The notes under the pieces: generated by a model
Told to the model about the DNA's origin: nothing
Seen by the model: only the letters and a program-made list of their open reading frames with translations
The model's database searches: none
Position numbers and translations under genes: made by a program
Source: Candidatus Woesearchaeota archaeon
Lineage (GTDB): Archaea; Nanobdellota; Nanobdellia; SCGC-AAA011-G17; UBA489
Length of the DNA stretch: 64,000 nt
Assembly: GCA_018302985.1 (NCBI GenBank)
Contig: JAGVZA010000004.1
Coordinates: forward strand, 1 to 64,000
Direction of reading: 5' to 3'
Shown: piece after piece, positions 8,571-18,387 of the stretch
How positions within the stretch are numbered: position 1 is the first letter of the stretch
How the letters are laid out: each line of letters starts with the position of its first letter

Positions 8571-9153
8571 ATTTTTTCCTCATATAGTTATAGGGATATG
8601 TATAAAAGCTATTCCCCCTTGCGATCTTCTCAGTTTCTTTTCTTGTTTCAACATATATACCTTCTTTTTCTTCACTGATTATTGCTTGGACTGGAATCAA
8701 GATAACAAATTCTCCAATTGTTGCTCCAGTATTTACATAATTAGGTATTTTATATTTATTGAAAAATCCTTTCCAATATTTCATGTCTTTTTTCAAAATT
8801 TTAATATAATAAGGAGATTTTTCTCTTCCTCTTTGCATATAAACATAATCTGACCAAATCTCTACTGCTGATAACCCTGTAAAAGCATACAATTTAGTAG
8901 CTTTTTTTATGATGTTTTGGACTTTGAACTCTAATAATCCCTTTATAATTATTTCAGGAGTTATACATTGATAGGTGTTATGAGTTACTTTTTTTATCCA
9001 GCCATTGTTTACCAATACAGAGAATATTTTTTTCTTCATACTTTCTCCGACTATCCAATCTAAATCTGCCTGTGTAAATGCTTCTTTTATGCCGTGTCTT
9101 GTGAAAAACAAAGCATATGCACGCAACCCATAGTTTGGAATCTCGTTATACAT
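8551..9153 (-). CDS. AbiEi-like antitoxin/transcriptional regulator candidate
   Basis: Overlaps nucleotidyltransferase by 20 bp; wHTH-like N-term, LYAFTGLSAVEIWSDYVYMQRGR. Confidence 0.65.
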   Translation of the reverse strand: MYNEIPNYGLRAYALFFTRHGIKEAFTQADLDWIVGESMKKKIFSVLVNNGWIKKVTHNTYQCITPEIIIKGLLEFKVQNIIKKATKLYAFTGLSAVEIWSDYVYMQRGREKSPYYIKILKKDMKYWKGFFNKYKIPNYVNTGATIGEFVILIPVQAIISEEKEGIYVETRKETEKIARGNSFYTYPYNYMRKKYGTAAA

Positions 9154-9154
9154 A

Positions 9155-9171
9155 GTTACCTATTGAGTAAC
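9155..9171. promoter_or_regulatory. Inverted repeat GTTAC-CTATTGA-GTAAC, candidate operator
   Basis: Between start codon (9153) and TATA-like CTTTAAATAG of the AbiE-like operon. Confidence 0.45.
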
Positions 9172-9244
9172 TAACTATTTAAAGCTTTCTTTTGCTAGTT
9201 CTTACTAGAGCTCACATTTTTTAGAATTCTTTTGCTGTTCTGTC

Positions 9245-9604
9245 TTAAAAAAAGCTTTTTCCTTCTGGTGCTTCATTTCTAGTCATTGATCGCTGATAGT
9301 CTGGGTCATAAATCTTTACGATCTCAAATGATCCACTGGTTTTTCCAGCACTTATAGTTTGCCGCAGTATATGCACATGACCCCAATATAACCAGTCTCC
9401 TTTAGGTCCTTCTTCCACTAGGAACACGCGAGTTGGATATCTATGATACAACCTTTCTCCAGTATTCCAAAAATTAAATGTTCTGCCTACAAATCTTTGT
9501 GATTCTGCAGGTGTTTTTAGATGATCTTCCAAATTAAGTCCTTCAGGAAATCCTCTTGCTTTAGAAATTTTTAAGGTGTCATTTATTTCGATGTTGCTTC
9601 CCAT
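9245..9604 (-). CDS. Hypothetical protein
   Basis: Intact 119 aa ORF. Confidence 0.6.
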   Translation of the reverse strand: MGSNIEINDTLKISKARGFPEGLNLEDHLKTPAESQRFVGRTFNFWNTGERLYHRYPTRVFLVEEGPKGDWLYWGHVHILRQTISAGKTSGSFEIVKIYDPDYQRSMTRNEAPEGKSFF

Positions 9605-9705
9605 AGGCTTACTCTTTTTTCTTTCCTTTAATAATCTTCTTTATTCTAAGAGAGTAGTTACTTTTCCTGAGTAAACTTTATTAAGGATATTCACAGCGAT
9701 AAACT

Positions 9706-10275
9706 ATGACTTCCTCAACAGAAACCTTATCTGAAGCTAGCATTACTAAAGCAGTAAATAGAACCATAAATAAAAGACTTTTAACAGGTCTTTCTCTTAT
9801 GCTAACTGGAGCTGCTGTTACAATAGGTTTTGGTTTGGCTTCACAACGAGATAATCCTTATGCACAGATCCCAGAAGTACAGACTTATCAATGGGTTCGA
9901 AACTCTTTAGCAGATATTAGTCGATCACAATTTTCTGCACATTCTTATTCACTTCCAGATCCTCCACATCAAGATCAATCTTTAAGCAGCTTAGTTCAAG
10001 ATCATAATACTCAAATCTCTCAAGGCGAAGTTAAGCTCTCAACTAGTTTGTCTACTACTGCTGGCTTACTTGAACAACAATTAACTACCTTACAAGAAAA
10101 AGAACCAGTTATTAGCTATAATGCTTTTCAACATGAAAGTCAAGCTTTAGCTCTTCATGGTTTTTGGGGCATTGCTGGAGTAATAGGTGGTTTGCTCTAT
10201 CTTATGCCTGTCTTTAATCTCACTCATAGGGAAAGAGTACGCTTGAATGTTATTGAATCTTTGAGCCCTGCATAA
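9706..10275 (+). CDS. Hypothetical two-TM protein (paralog of next gene)
   Basis: TM near N-term and near C-term with a Gln/Ser-rich loop between. Confidence 0.65.
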   Translation: MTSSTETLSEASITKAVNRTINKRLLTGLSLMLTGAAVTIGFGLASQRDNPYAQIPEVQTYQWVRNSLADISRSQFSAHSYSLPDPPHQDQSLSSLVQDHNTQISQGEVKLSTSLSTTAGLLEQQLTTLQEKEPVISYNAFQHESQALALHGFWGIAGVIGGLLYLMPVFNLTHRERVRLNVIESLSPA

Positions 10276-10363
10276 TTTTTTCTCTTGATTTTTAATACTG
10301 TATTCTCTTAAGAGTAGTTACTAACAGCAAGATTTATATATCCCTCATCTTCTTTGTTTTTCT

Positions 10364-10918
10364 ATGACTGAACAAACTAAATCTCTTTGGGAAAGAGAAT
10401 CTGCAATTAGAGAAGTATATCATAAACACTATATGCGTCGTACTAAAAGATGGATAATTGCTTCAGTTCTTGCTTTGGGTGCTGCAGTAACTTCAAAAGT
10501 TACTAATCAAAACTTCTATGTTGATCGCCCAGCAGTTTTAGCTTATACAGAAACTAATAGGCATCTCTCTTATCTTAAGAATTATCAACAAAATACACAA
10601 TCTATTTCACAATCTATTCCCTCTCTCGACCAACTCTTACCTGAAAATGCTCCATTTTATACTTCCTTAGAGACTTATGTTGCCTCTCTTGAACAAACTG
10701 CAGCGAAACTCCAGCAACATCCTGATGTTGTTCAGTATCATAATCAAGCTTCTCAGAATATATTTAATAATTATTTTATTGGTGGAGCTGCTCTGGGTCT
10801 TTGTTTAGTTGCATTTGCTAGAGTACTTCAGCTTAGCCGTCAAAAAAGGAACTCCATACAAATAGAACTTGCTACTCTTCGTGCTTCTGAACCTTCTGAT
10901 CCAGTACTCTTCGCCTAA
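10364..10918 (+). CDS. Hypothetical two-TM protein (paralog-like of preceding gene)
   Basis: Same architecture and size as 9706..10275. Confidence 0.65.
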   Translation: MTEQTKSLWERESAIREVYHKHYMRRTKRWIIASVLALGAAVTSKVTNQNFYVDRPAVLAYTETNRHLSYLKNYQQNTQSISQSIPSLDQLLPENAPFYTSLETYVASLEQTAAKLQQHPDVVQYHNQASQNIFNNYFIGGAALGLCLVAFARVLQLSRQKRNSIQIELATLRASEPSDPVLFA

Positions 10919-12189
10919 ATAAATACTTGAATAATATTTTGAATACTAAAATAGAGCAACACTGCAGAAGTTATTATTCCCAGCACAGGAATTACAGGTA
11001 TACGAGCAATAGTTCCAGAAACTTGGAATATTCTTTTCATATTTGGCTCTTTGAAGCGCAAAACAATGACTGCTAAGTTAATCATGATAAATGTGATAAA
11101 CAAAGTAGCTGTGGCAATGTTAGCAACTAAATTGAGATCTTTGACAAATACAAAGACTATAGTCAACAACAATAATAACTCTATAGCTCGATAAGGAGTA
11201 CTGGTTTTAGGATCTATTTGCGCTAAGAATTTAGGCAATGCTTTTTCTCCTGCAATACCATAAACAAAACGAGATGCAGTTACGATTTCCATCAATGCTG
11301 TGCCTGCTGTAGAAATCAAAGCGATTAATGCTAACAAAATAAATGCTCCTTTTCCCCATAAAGTTTCTGCAACTAATGCCATGGGTGCTTCAGATGCTCC
11401 AAGCTGCTGCCAAGGAACAATGGCTACGACTGCTAGCGCGACTAAAATATAGATCACTGAAGAAATTACCACGGATAAAATCATAGCTCTTGGAATTGTT
11501 TTCTTTGGATTTTTTGTTTCCTCTGTCAGACGAGCAACATTTTCAAAACCCATGTAAGCAAAAAACATTAACGCTGATGCACTTAAGACTCCTGACAAAC
11601 CATAAGGCATTTCCAGCAGATTTATTTTTGTAATATTCTTGAACCCTGCCGCTATAATCATGAGGAGACCACCAACACCAACAATAGTTAAGACAGTATT
11701 TACAGAACAGGATTGTCTGAGACCACAATAATCTATAGAAGCAATACCAATGACTAAAATAATCGCTGTCATTACAATAGGGATATTAGTAAGACTATGG
11801 AGATACTGCGCAAAACTTAAGGAGACTGTCGCGATGGCAACTACTGCTGTAATAATCAACATGCAACCAATAATTAAAGCAATTCTTTTTCCGAAGGCAT
11901 GCTTGGCATAATCATATTCTTCTGCATCTCTTGGAAACATAGAAGCTAATTCTCCATAACTTAATCCCGTGAAGATAGCAATACAAGCGCCAATGACGAA
12001 TGCCAGCCATAGAGCATTACCAGCAGTTTGTGTTCCAATGCCTATTAATGCGTAAATACCTGCACCGATAATGATTCCTACACCAGAGATAGTTGTTTGC
12101 CCAAGATTGAGATTTCTATGCAGACAAGGCTTATGAGGAGGACATGCTTTATGCTGAAGAAATTGATGACTCTTTTCACGACGTAGCAC
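10915..12189 (-). CDS. APC family amino acid permease
   Basis: TTISGVGIIIGAGIYALIG...FAYMGFENVARLTEETKNPKKTIPRA. Confidence 0.93.
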   Translation of the reverse strand: MLRREKSHQFLQHKACPPHKPCLHRNLNLGQTTISGVGIIIGAGIYALIGIGTQTAGNALWLAFVIGACIAIFTGLSYGELASMFPRDAEEYDYAKHAFGKRIALIIGCMLIITAVVAIATVSLSFAQYLHSLTNIPIVMTAIILVIGIASIDYCGLRQSCSVNTVLTIVGVGGLLMIIAAGFKNITKINLLEMPYGLSGVLSASALMFFAYMGFENVARLTEETKNPKKTIPRAMILSVVISSVIYILVALAVVAIVPWQQLGASEAPMALVAETLWGKGAFILLALIALISTAGTALMEIVTASRFVYGIAGEKALPKFLAQIDPKTSTPYRAIELLLLLTIVFVFVKDLNLVANIATATLFITFIMINLAVIVLRFKEPNMKRIFQVSGTIARIPVIPVLGIITSAVLLYFSIQNIIQVFI

Positions 12190-12243
12190 TGTTTACACCC
12201 CTTGAAAAGAAGCTTGATTTTTGCAATTAATAAAGATATTGCT

Positions 12244-13263
12244 TTATGCGACGAACGCTACAGCACTAGTCACCATACCAGAACCAATGCAAGCCATAAT
12301 AACGCGAGAACCTTCTTTGATTTTTCCTTGTTCATATGCTTCTGACAATGCAACAGCTGCAGATGCCGAAGACATGTTTCCATATCTGTCTATATTTCTG
12401 AAAACTTGTTGATCTTTTAACCGTAATCTTTTTTGTACGCCTTCAAGAATACGAATATTTGCTTGATGGAAAATTCCCATATCCAACAATCCTTCATCAT
12501 CCCATTTTCCACCAGAAGGTGTACGCAATGTGCTTAATCCTTCACGACATATCTCTGTTAATTCTCGAGTTGCCTCTTTCAACACTTGATTTCCGCAAGG
12601 CATACGCAACTTTCCTTGATCATCTCGATAGATCCAATCTTTGCGACCTTCATGAGGATTTGATTTTCCTTTTGCCCACATGATTCCGCGATGAGGATCT
12701 TCTTCTCTTTGTAAAATAACTGCACCTGCACCATCACCAAACAATGGACTGTTTTTATCTTTGTAATCAACCATCTTAGAGAGTCTTTCTACACCAACTA
12801 CTGCAACTGGACCAAGTTGATATTTTCCCATTAGTGCATCTGCAATAGCCATAGCTGTAGTATATCCAGCACAGGCGGCTCCAACATCAAAAGCATATCC
12901 CACATTATTCGCTCCTATCATTTCTTGCACTTGACAAGCTACAGATGGAAATTGTCGAGGATTTTCTTGAGTTACTGTAGCAACAATAACTGCTTCTAGA
13001 TCATTGGGTGTTAGTTTTGCATTTTCTAAAGCCATGGTCAGAGCATTTTTCGCCATGTGATGCACTTCTTCTCCTGGAGCAGCACAACGTCTTTCTTTAA
13101 TACCCATCATTTGCTGAATCCATTCGTCGGTTGTTTCTACAGGATTTTCAAGATCATATCCTTGCGGAGTCCACTCATAGAACGGATTTTTATCTACGAA
13201 GAATTGATTTGTTAGAACTTTTGCTGGAAGATAGTGTCCTGCACCTAAAATGATATTTCCCAT
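12244..13263 (-). CDS. 3-oxoacyl-ACP synthase III (FabH)-like thiolase-fold enzyme
   Basis: TTDEWIQQMMGIKERR; DVGAACAGYTTAM; LFGDGAGAVIL; FHQANIRI; NIDRYGNMSSAS. Confidence 0.92.
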   Translation of the reverse strand: MGNIILGAGHYLPAKVLTNQFFVDKNPFYEWTPQGYDLENPVETTDEWIQQMMGIKERRCAAPGEEVHHMAKNALTMALENAKLTPNDLEAVIVATVTQENPRQFPSVACQVQEMIGANNVGYAFDVGAACAGYTTAMAIADALMGKYQLGPVAVVGVERLSKMVDYKDKNSPLFGDGAGAVILQREEDPHRGIMWAKGKSNPHEGRKDWIYRDDQGKLRMPCGNQVLKEATRELTEICREGLSTLRTPSGGKWDDEGLLDMGIFHQANIRILEGVQKRLRLKDQQVFRNIDRYGNMSSASAAVALSEAYEQGKIKEGSRVIMACIGSGMVTSAVAFVA

Positions 13264-13346
13264 GTCTTTTTGCTTGTTTAAACCCTATTTAACTATTTCT
13301 CTTGAGCAGAGGTTCTTACCGAGAAATGACAAAAAGGTTGATTTTT

Positions 13347-14090
13347 TTAAGGATTTTGTTCAATATCATCTCTATACACAAATTCTATAAGTTCGATGCC
13401 TAATCGCGTAATAAAATATCTTTTATGACCATCCATTGCTGGAGCACTGTCCAGAAAACCGATCACATCTAAATCTTTTTCAAAACTAGGGTAATATTCA
13501 GACACTTGATCTTTAAGTCTCGTTTTATTTGTATCATAATCAGCTCTTACAGAATGAAGAGCAATAACATCATAATCAGCCCCTATAGAATGAGGAGTAA
13601 TATACTTATTGTCCTTATACCATTTGAGAATTTCAAAATGTCCAATATCTAATGATTCTAACTTATTCAAGATATACACGATAGAAATTTTTTGTCTTGG
13701 ACATGTTATCGAATTTAACAAGACATTTCTAAATAATTTCAATTTTTCTTCTGTATGCTCAAAACGTACTAACTCAAGGATTTTTTTAAAGATACAGTAA
13801 AATTCAAAGGACTCCAAAAATTTCTTGTCCATTGATTCTTCTTTTAAATCTTCAAGTTGTTTAGATAAATCTTCCAGAAATCTTAATATTTGTCTTACTT
13901 CTTCTTTATCTTTATTTGAAAACAAAAGATTTTCTAGAGCAGGCACCGCACTTACTATTGCTCTTATTTTTGTTTCAGTGTTACTTATGTTTTTAGGTAC
14001 ATCCTTTAATAATCTAAAAAAATCTTGAAGATTATACACTTCTTTTATAGGAACTATATTTTTTTGAGCCATGTTGTTGGTTGTTTTCAA
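13347..14090 (-). CDS. Hypothetical protein, first member of overlapping two-gene module
   Basis: Intact ORF; overlaps 14087..15163 by 4 bp. Confidence 0.6.
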   Translation of the reverse strand: MKTTNNMAQKNIVPIKEVYNLQDFFRLLKDVPKNISNTETKIRAIVSAVPALENLLFSNKDKEEVRQILRFLEDLSKQLEDLKEESMDKKFLESFEFYCIFKKILELVRFEHTEEKLKLFRNVLLNSITCPRQKISIVYILNKLESLDIGHFEILKWYKDNKYITPHSIGADYDVIALHSVRADYDTNKTRLKDQVSEYYPSFEKDLDVIGFLDSAPAMDGHKRYFITRLGIELIEFVYRDDIEQNP

Positions 14091-15163
14091 TTTTCAATGG
14101 ACATAGTTCTATTTATAGTTACACTATCAGTTATTAAATGGAATATAATCACACAGGGGAAATTTTTAGGAGATTGATCCAAATCACTTGTATAGAAGTT
14201 ACTAGCTTCTTGCCTGACTTCCCCAGACTTTAAGATAATGGGTGGTTTGTTATATTCTATATCATACCAACCCCTAGTAAGCCTAGAGTCTAAAACGCCA
14301 TCGTTACAAAGAGCTGAAGATGCTATTTCATTTACTTTGAGAGTTGTTTGACCAAAATTGCCTATATTAAAAAATATAGCCGTATTTTTCATTAACTTTG
14401 TACGATTTACCTTTATGGTTTCTCTTTCGAAATAAGCAACACCATTATCAAGATTAATCGAGAAATATACTCCTTCAGTTGTTTGAGCCTCAATAAGCTT
14501 TTCTGAATTAATAATTTCTTTTTCATGTAAATCTATTTCTTTTTGTTGTATTGTAGAAGTAAATTGAAGGTTGTCGTAAGTTATTTTTGCAATAAATATT
14601 GTTGCAATTGCCATTATGATGGTCGCAATAGTCATCCACTTGTTTGTTTTATTTTGCTCTATTTGTAAATTGTCTCTTTTTATGTTGTCTACTTTATTCT
14701 CTAATTCTCTTATTCTGTTAGAAAAGTTGCTAAATTTTTTATATTTTTTTTCACGAGCTGCGTATAATATAGGGGGTATTGAGCCTGCATGTGATTGTCC
14801 TTCTCTTTTTAAATACTCATTGATATCAACTCCATATTTCTTAATTACTTCATTTTCCATACTTTCATCCTTATAGAATAAATCTCTGTAAAAATCAAGG
14901 AGTTTTTGATAATCAATATTAAAGTCGTTATCTTTTTTCTCTGATTTCTCTTGTTCGGTTTGTGGGAGTAGCTCTTTGTTTCTATGGAATAAAAATGCTA
15001 AAAGCACACCGCCTACAATAAACCAAAAAAGACCAAATATAAATAAACTCCAGTTATTTATTTGTCCATCTTTCATTGATAAAACGACAACTATAGCGGT
15101 ATAAATTCCAGAAAAATAACTAATAATATAATCCTTAAGCCATGACAAATTGAGTTTTTTCAT
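14087..15163 (-). CDS. Membrane-anchored coiled-coil hypothetical protein
   Basis: N-terminal TMs, coiled coil, another TM (WMTIATIIMAIATIFIAKITYDNLQFTSTIQQKE), beta-rich C-terminal part. Confidence 0.6.
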   Translation of the reverse strand: MKKLNLSWLKDYIISYFSGIYTAIVVVLSMKDGQINNWSLFIFGLFWFIVGGVLLAFLFHRNKELLPQTEQEKSEKKDNDFNIDYQKLLDFYRDLFYKDESMENEVIKKYGVDINEYLKREGQSHAGSIPPILYAAREKKYKKFSNFSNRIRELENKVDNIKRDNLQIEQNKTNKWMTIATIIMAIATIFIAKITYDNLQFTSTIQQKEIDLHEKEIINSEKLIEAQTTEGVYFSINLDNGVAYFERETIKVNRTKLMKNTAIFFNIGNFGQTTLKVNEIASSALCNDGVLDSRLTRGWYDIEYNKPPIILKSGEVRQEASNFYTSDLDQSPKNFPCVIIFHLITDSVTINRTMSIEN

Positions 15164-15190
15164 TCATATCCTCGTGAAATATGAGCGGGA

Positions 15191-15263
15191 CGCTCTCACC
15201 GGGATTTGAACCCGGGTTTAAGGCTCGAAAAGCCTTCGTCCTTGACCACTAGACGATGAGAGC
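15191..15263 (-). tRNA. tRNA-Glu(UUC)
   Basis: Cloverleaf: acceptor GCTCTCA/TGAGAGC; anticodon arm AAGGC-TTTTCGA-GCCTT; T arm CCGGG-TTCAAAT-CCCGG; no encoded CCA. Confidence 0.95.
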
Positions 15264-15375
15264 TTAGAGAAAACAACCTCGAAGATGATTTATAAAGTTA
15301 ACTCCATTCTGTTTATCTTCACTACTGCTCTTGAATAAGAAACTTATATAAAGAAACCTTTTCCAATTTACTTTT

Positions 15376-16599
15376 ATGACTGATTTACAAGCACCGACTC
15401 CTGAAACTTCGGGTGATACTCTCTCTTCTTTATCTGTAGAAAGAGGCAGATGCTTAGTTGATCATGAGATTGAAGATTTGATTAGACAAGGCCATATCTT
15501 GTTTCCTTCTGGAATTACTCACTCTCCCAAAGATATTCAACCTGCTTCCTTTCAACCTACTTTAAGTGGAGAAGCCTATGTCATTGATACGGAGACGAGC
15601 GGCTCTCTTCGCCCACATCGTGATTTTACTCTTGAACAAATGGTTTTACAACTTCCTCGCTATAGAAAAAGACAAATAGATGTTAGCAGTGGCGCAGAAT
15701 TAAAAAAAGGACATACTTATTTAGTGCGTCTTCAAGAACGATTTGATCTTGATCCTAACATTCGCGTTAAATGTTCTCCTCGTAGCAGTACTGGCAGAAT
15801 TTTTTTAAGAACCCGTTTGTTGGCAGACTACAGCGATTGTTTTGATGAAGTAAAATATGCACCCCAAAGTAAAGGTAAATATTTGGGACTTTGGCTTTTG
15901 GTGCAACCTCTTGCTTTTGATACTATAGTCAGAGCTGGACAATCTTTAACACAAGCACGATTTTTTACTGGTTATGATTCACTTCTCACTGAATCTGAAC
16001 TTAAGGCACTTGATCAACAAAAACCTTTATTGCTTATGCCTCCTCTTCAAGCAGAAATTAAAGACTCTGATACTCGGGATGGTTTACAGATCAATCTTGA
16101 TCTTGAAGGATTCCATACTAAAAAATTAGTTGGTCTCCGCACTCGCCATACTACAAACACAGTTGATCTACAGCATGTTGGAGTGTATGATCCTCATGAA
16201 TTTTATGAACCTGTTTTTGTTCAAGATCAAGGAGATACTTTAGTTATTCCGCCTGGCCAATGTTACTTACTTTACTCTAGAGAAATTGTTCGCATACCTC
16301 CTACTCATAGTGCAGAACTACAAGGAAGAACTCACATCTCTTTAGATGGTGATTTACACTTGGCTGGATTTTTTGATCCTGGCTTTGAAGCACATGCTGT
16401 GTTTGAAGTACGATCGAATGAACAAGGTTCTATAACTCTTCATCATGGCATGCCTATGTCTCGCTTCCACTTTTTCCGCAATACTATTCCTAAACATCCC
16501 TATGGCAGCGGAACTTTGGGATCTCATTTCCAGGGACAAGTTGGACCGCAACCACCTAAATGTTTTAAACCCCTAAAATACGAATACGTCAGACCTTAA
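15376..16599 (+). CDS. Bimodular 2'-deoxycytidine 5'-triphosphate deaminase (DCD family)
   Basis: Two dUTPase-fold halves: PRSSTGRIFLRTRLLADY and ELQGRTHISLDGDLHLAGFFDPGFEAHAVFEV. Confidence 0.85.
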   Translation: MTDLQAPTPETSGDTLSSLSVERGRCLVDHEIEDLIRQGHILFPSGITHSPKDIQPASFQPTLSGEAYVIDTETSGSLRPHRDFTLEQMVLQLPRYRKRQIDVSSGAELKKGHTYLVRLQERFDLDPNIRVKCSPRSSTGRIFLRTRLLADYSDCFDEVKYAPQSKGKYLGLWLLVQPLAFDTIVRAGQSLTQARFFTGYDSLLTESELKALDQQKPLLLMPPLQAEIKDSDTRDGLQINLDLEGFHTKKLVGLRTRHTTNTVDLQHVGVYDPHEFYEPVFVQDQGDTLVIPPGQCYLLYSREIVRIPPTHSAELQGRTHISLDGDLHLAGFFDPGFEAHAVFEVRSNEQGSITLHHGMPMSRFHFFRNTIPKHPYGSGTLGSHFQGQVGPQPPKCFKPLKYEYVRP

Positions 16600-16621
16600 T
16601 TTATTTATTTTAAACAAGCAT

Positions 16622-17113
16622 TTATTCTAAGAATTTATTTTGCTTTACTAGTTTTGTCTGTGACCATAGTTTTCCAAAGCCAATCCAATGGCCTACTTTC
16701 ATCTGCGTGAAGGCAAGCAAAATCAATGCATAAATAATATGATCATCGAATAAGGGATTATTTTTTGGAGGAATCATAGCTGCATACATTAACACCATTA
16801 AGAGCGCTCCACTATAGCCAGCGATTTTTATTCCAATGCCTAGAATTAAGGAAAGACCAATACCTAAGAGACCTAGCATGAATAGCCAATCTATTACAGG
16901 ACTACCTGCAAAACTTTGATAGATGGAAGCGAAAGGACCATAAGTACTTTTAGTCAAAAAACCAAGTGTAGGAGCGTTGCCCAAAAGCCAAGCCTTATCT
17001 GGAGGGGTGGCAAAGCTTAGACCAAAGAGCTTATCTATAAATGCCCAGAAAAAAATACATCCGAGACTAATTCTTGCAACTCCTAAGAACACCTGGTCTT
17101 TTTTTAATCCCAT
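16622..17113 (-). CDS. DoxX/TQO-like membrane protein
   Basis: Four-TM pattern with RISLGCIFFWAFIDKLFGL N-terminus. Confidence 0.7.
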   Translation of the reverse strand: MGLKKDQVFLGVARISLGCIFFWAFIDKLFGLSFATPPDKAWLLGNAPTLGFLTKSTYGPFASIYQSFAGSPVIDWLFMLGLLGIGLSLILGIGIKIAGYSGALLMVLMYAAMIPPKNNPLFDDHIIYALILLAFTQMKVGHWIGFGKLWSQTKLVKQNKFLE

Positions 17114-17219
17114 TTTATTTTCTTTATCTTAGTATTATATAAATTATAACTATCGAAAAAGAAAGTAACTTTTAGTTATATGACTTAATTGATTTTCTGA
17201 TTTAACTGAAAACTTTCTG

Positions 17220-18110
17220 TTATTTTACTAAATCTTCTAATTTATTGTCTACTTTATGTTGCCATACACTATCTTTTATTTTCCATGTAATTTCCTGATT
17301 ATCCGGAGAAATTTTTAAATCTTTAACATCATGAATAGAAGTTGTTGATATATCACCTAACACTTTAATAATGCCACTTTGGGTATTATAAACAAAAAGT
17401 TCTACTCTTTTATTTCTGTCAGACAAAAATAAAATCACCTTACCATCTCGAGAAATAACTGAACCTTCATCTTTTGCAGAATTGTCAGATATATTCTTTA
17501 ATTTATCTTTCTCTACATCAAACATATACACTTCTCTGTTTAATTCTCCATCCCACAAGGAAGAAATCCATGCATCAAATACTATTTTTTCTCCATTATC
17601 AGACATACCCTTGTAAGCTGCTGAAGCACTTATACTCTCTGCCTTTGAAAATGAACAATGATTAAAATTATTTTTAACTAATCCTCTTACCTCCTCTTTT
17701 TCTACATCGAATAAATAATAATTACCTGAGCCTTCTAATACTACTTTTGCCAAATCTTTTGACATATCTTTAAAAGTAAATGCTATTGCACCATATTCAC
17801 GTCCAATATCATATTCAATACTTCCCCCACGTCTATCCTTAATCGTAAATTTTTCTACCCAATTTCGCTCTGGAAACATTTCTTTAAAATATAAACTTCT
17901 TCCGTCAGTAGTTTGACCGACTAATCTTAGTTGCGACTGCTCAATGTGATCTCGGTCTTCAATTCTTTTGGTTACAGCCCATTTCCTATTATTTTTTTCA
18001 ATCTGCAGATAACCAGGTCCTAAGGTAAAAGCATACACCATACTGCCGAATAGACCTATTCCAATTATGCCTGCTGTTGCTGCTAATATAATCTCTTTGA
18101 TTTTTCTCAT
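17220..18110 (-). CDS. Membrane-anchored TolB/PD40-like beta-propeller protein
   Basis: N-terminal TM, repeated DNGEKIVFDAW / RDGKVILFLSDRNKRVELFVYN / SPDNQEITWKI motifs. Confidence 0.75.
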   Translation of the reverse strand: MRKIKEIILAATAGIIGIGLFGSMVYAFTLGPGYLQIEKNNRKWAVTKRIEDRDHIEQSQLRLVGQTTDGRSLYFKEMFPERNWVEKFTIKDRRGGSIEYDIGREYGAIAFTFKDMSKDLAKVVLEGSGNYYLFDVEKEEVRGLVKNNFNHCSFSKAESISASAAYKGMSDNGEKIVFDAWISSLWDGELNREVYMFDVEKDKLKNISDNSAKDEGSVISRDGKVILFLSDRNKRVELFVYNTQSGIIKVLGDISTTSIHDVKDLKISPDNQEITWKIKDSVWQHKVDNKLEDLVK

Positions 18111-18174
18111 ACGTGTATAATTTTTCTTCTTAATATAAATCTTGTTTACTATGATTAAGAGACAAGAGAAATAG

Positions 18175-18280
18175 TGGGCCCGAGCAGATTTGAACTGCCG
18201 ACCACCAGCTGTCTTAGGATATGTTTTAGCTGATATCGTCTTATAAGACTGGTACTCTAACCAGGCTGAGCTACGGGCCC
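18175..18280 (-). tRNA. tRNA-Ile, anticodon reads UAU, 31-nt intron at canonical 37/38 position
   Basis: GGGCCCG/CGGGCCC acceptor; CCAGT/GCTGG anticodon stem; spliced loop CTTATAA; BHB: CTTA pairs with intron TAAG, 3-nt bulges TAA and ACA. Intron about 18211..18241. Confidence 0.85.
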
Positions 18281-18387
18281 TTAGAGAAGATGCACTTCAG
18301 ATTATATATAAAGCTTGTTCTGAGTGATCATACCTCTCTTAGTCATTAGTTGGAAACTCTTATAAATCGACTTTATTTCCTGCTTTT

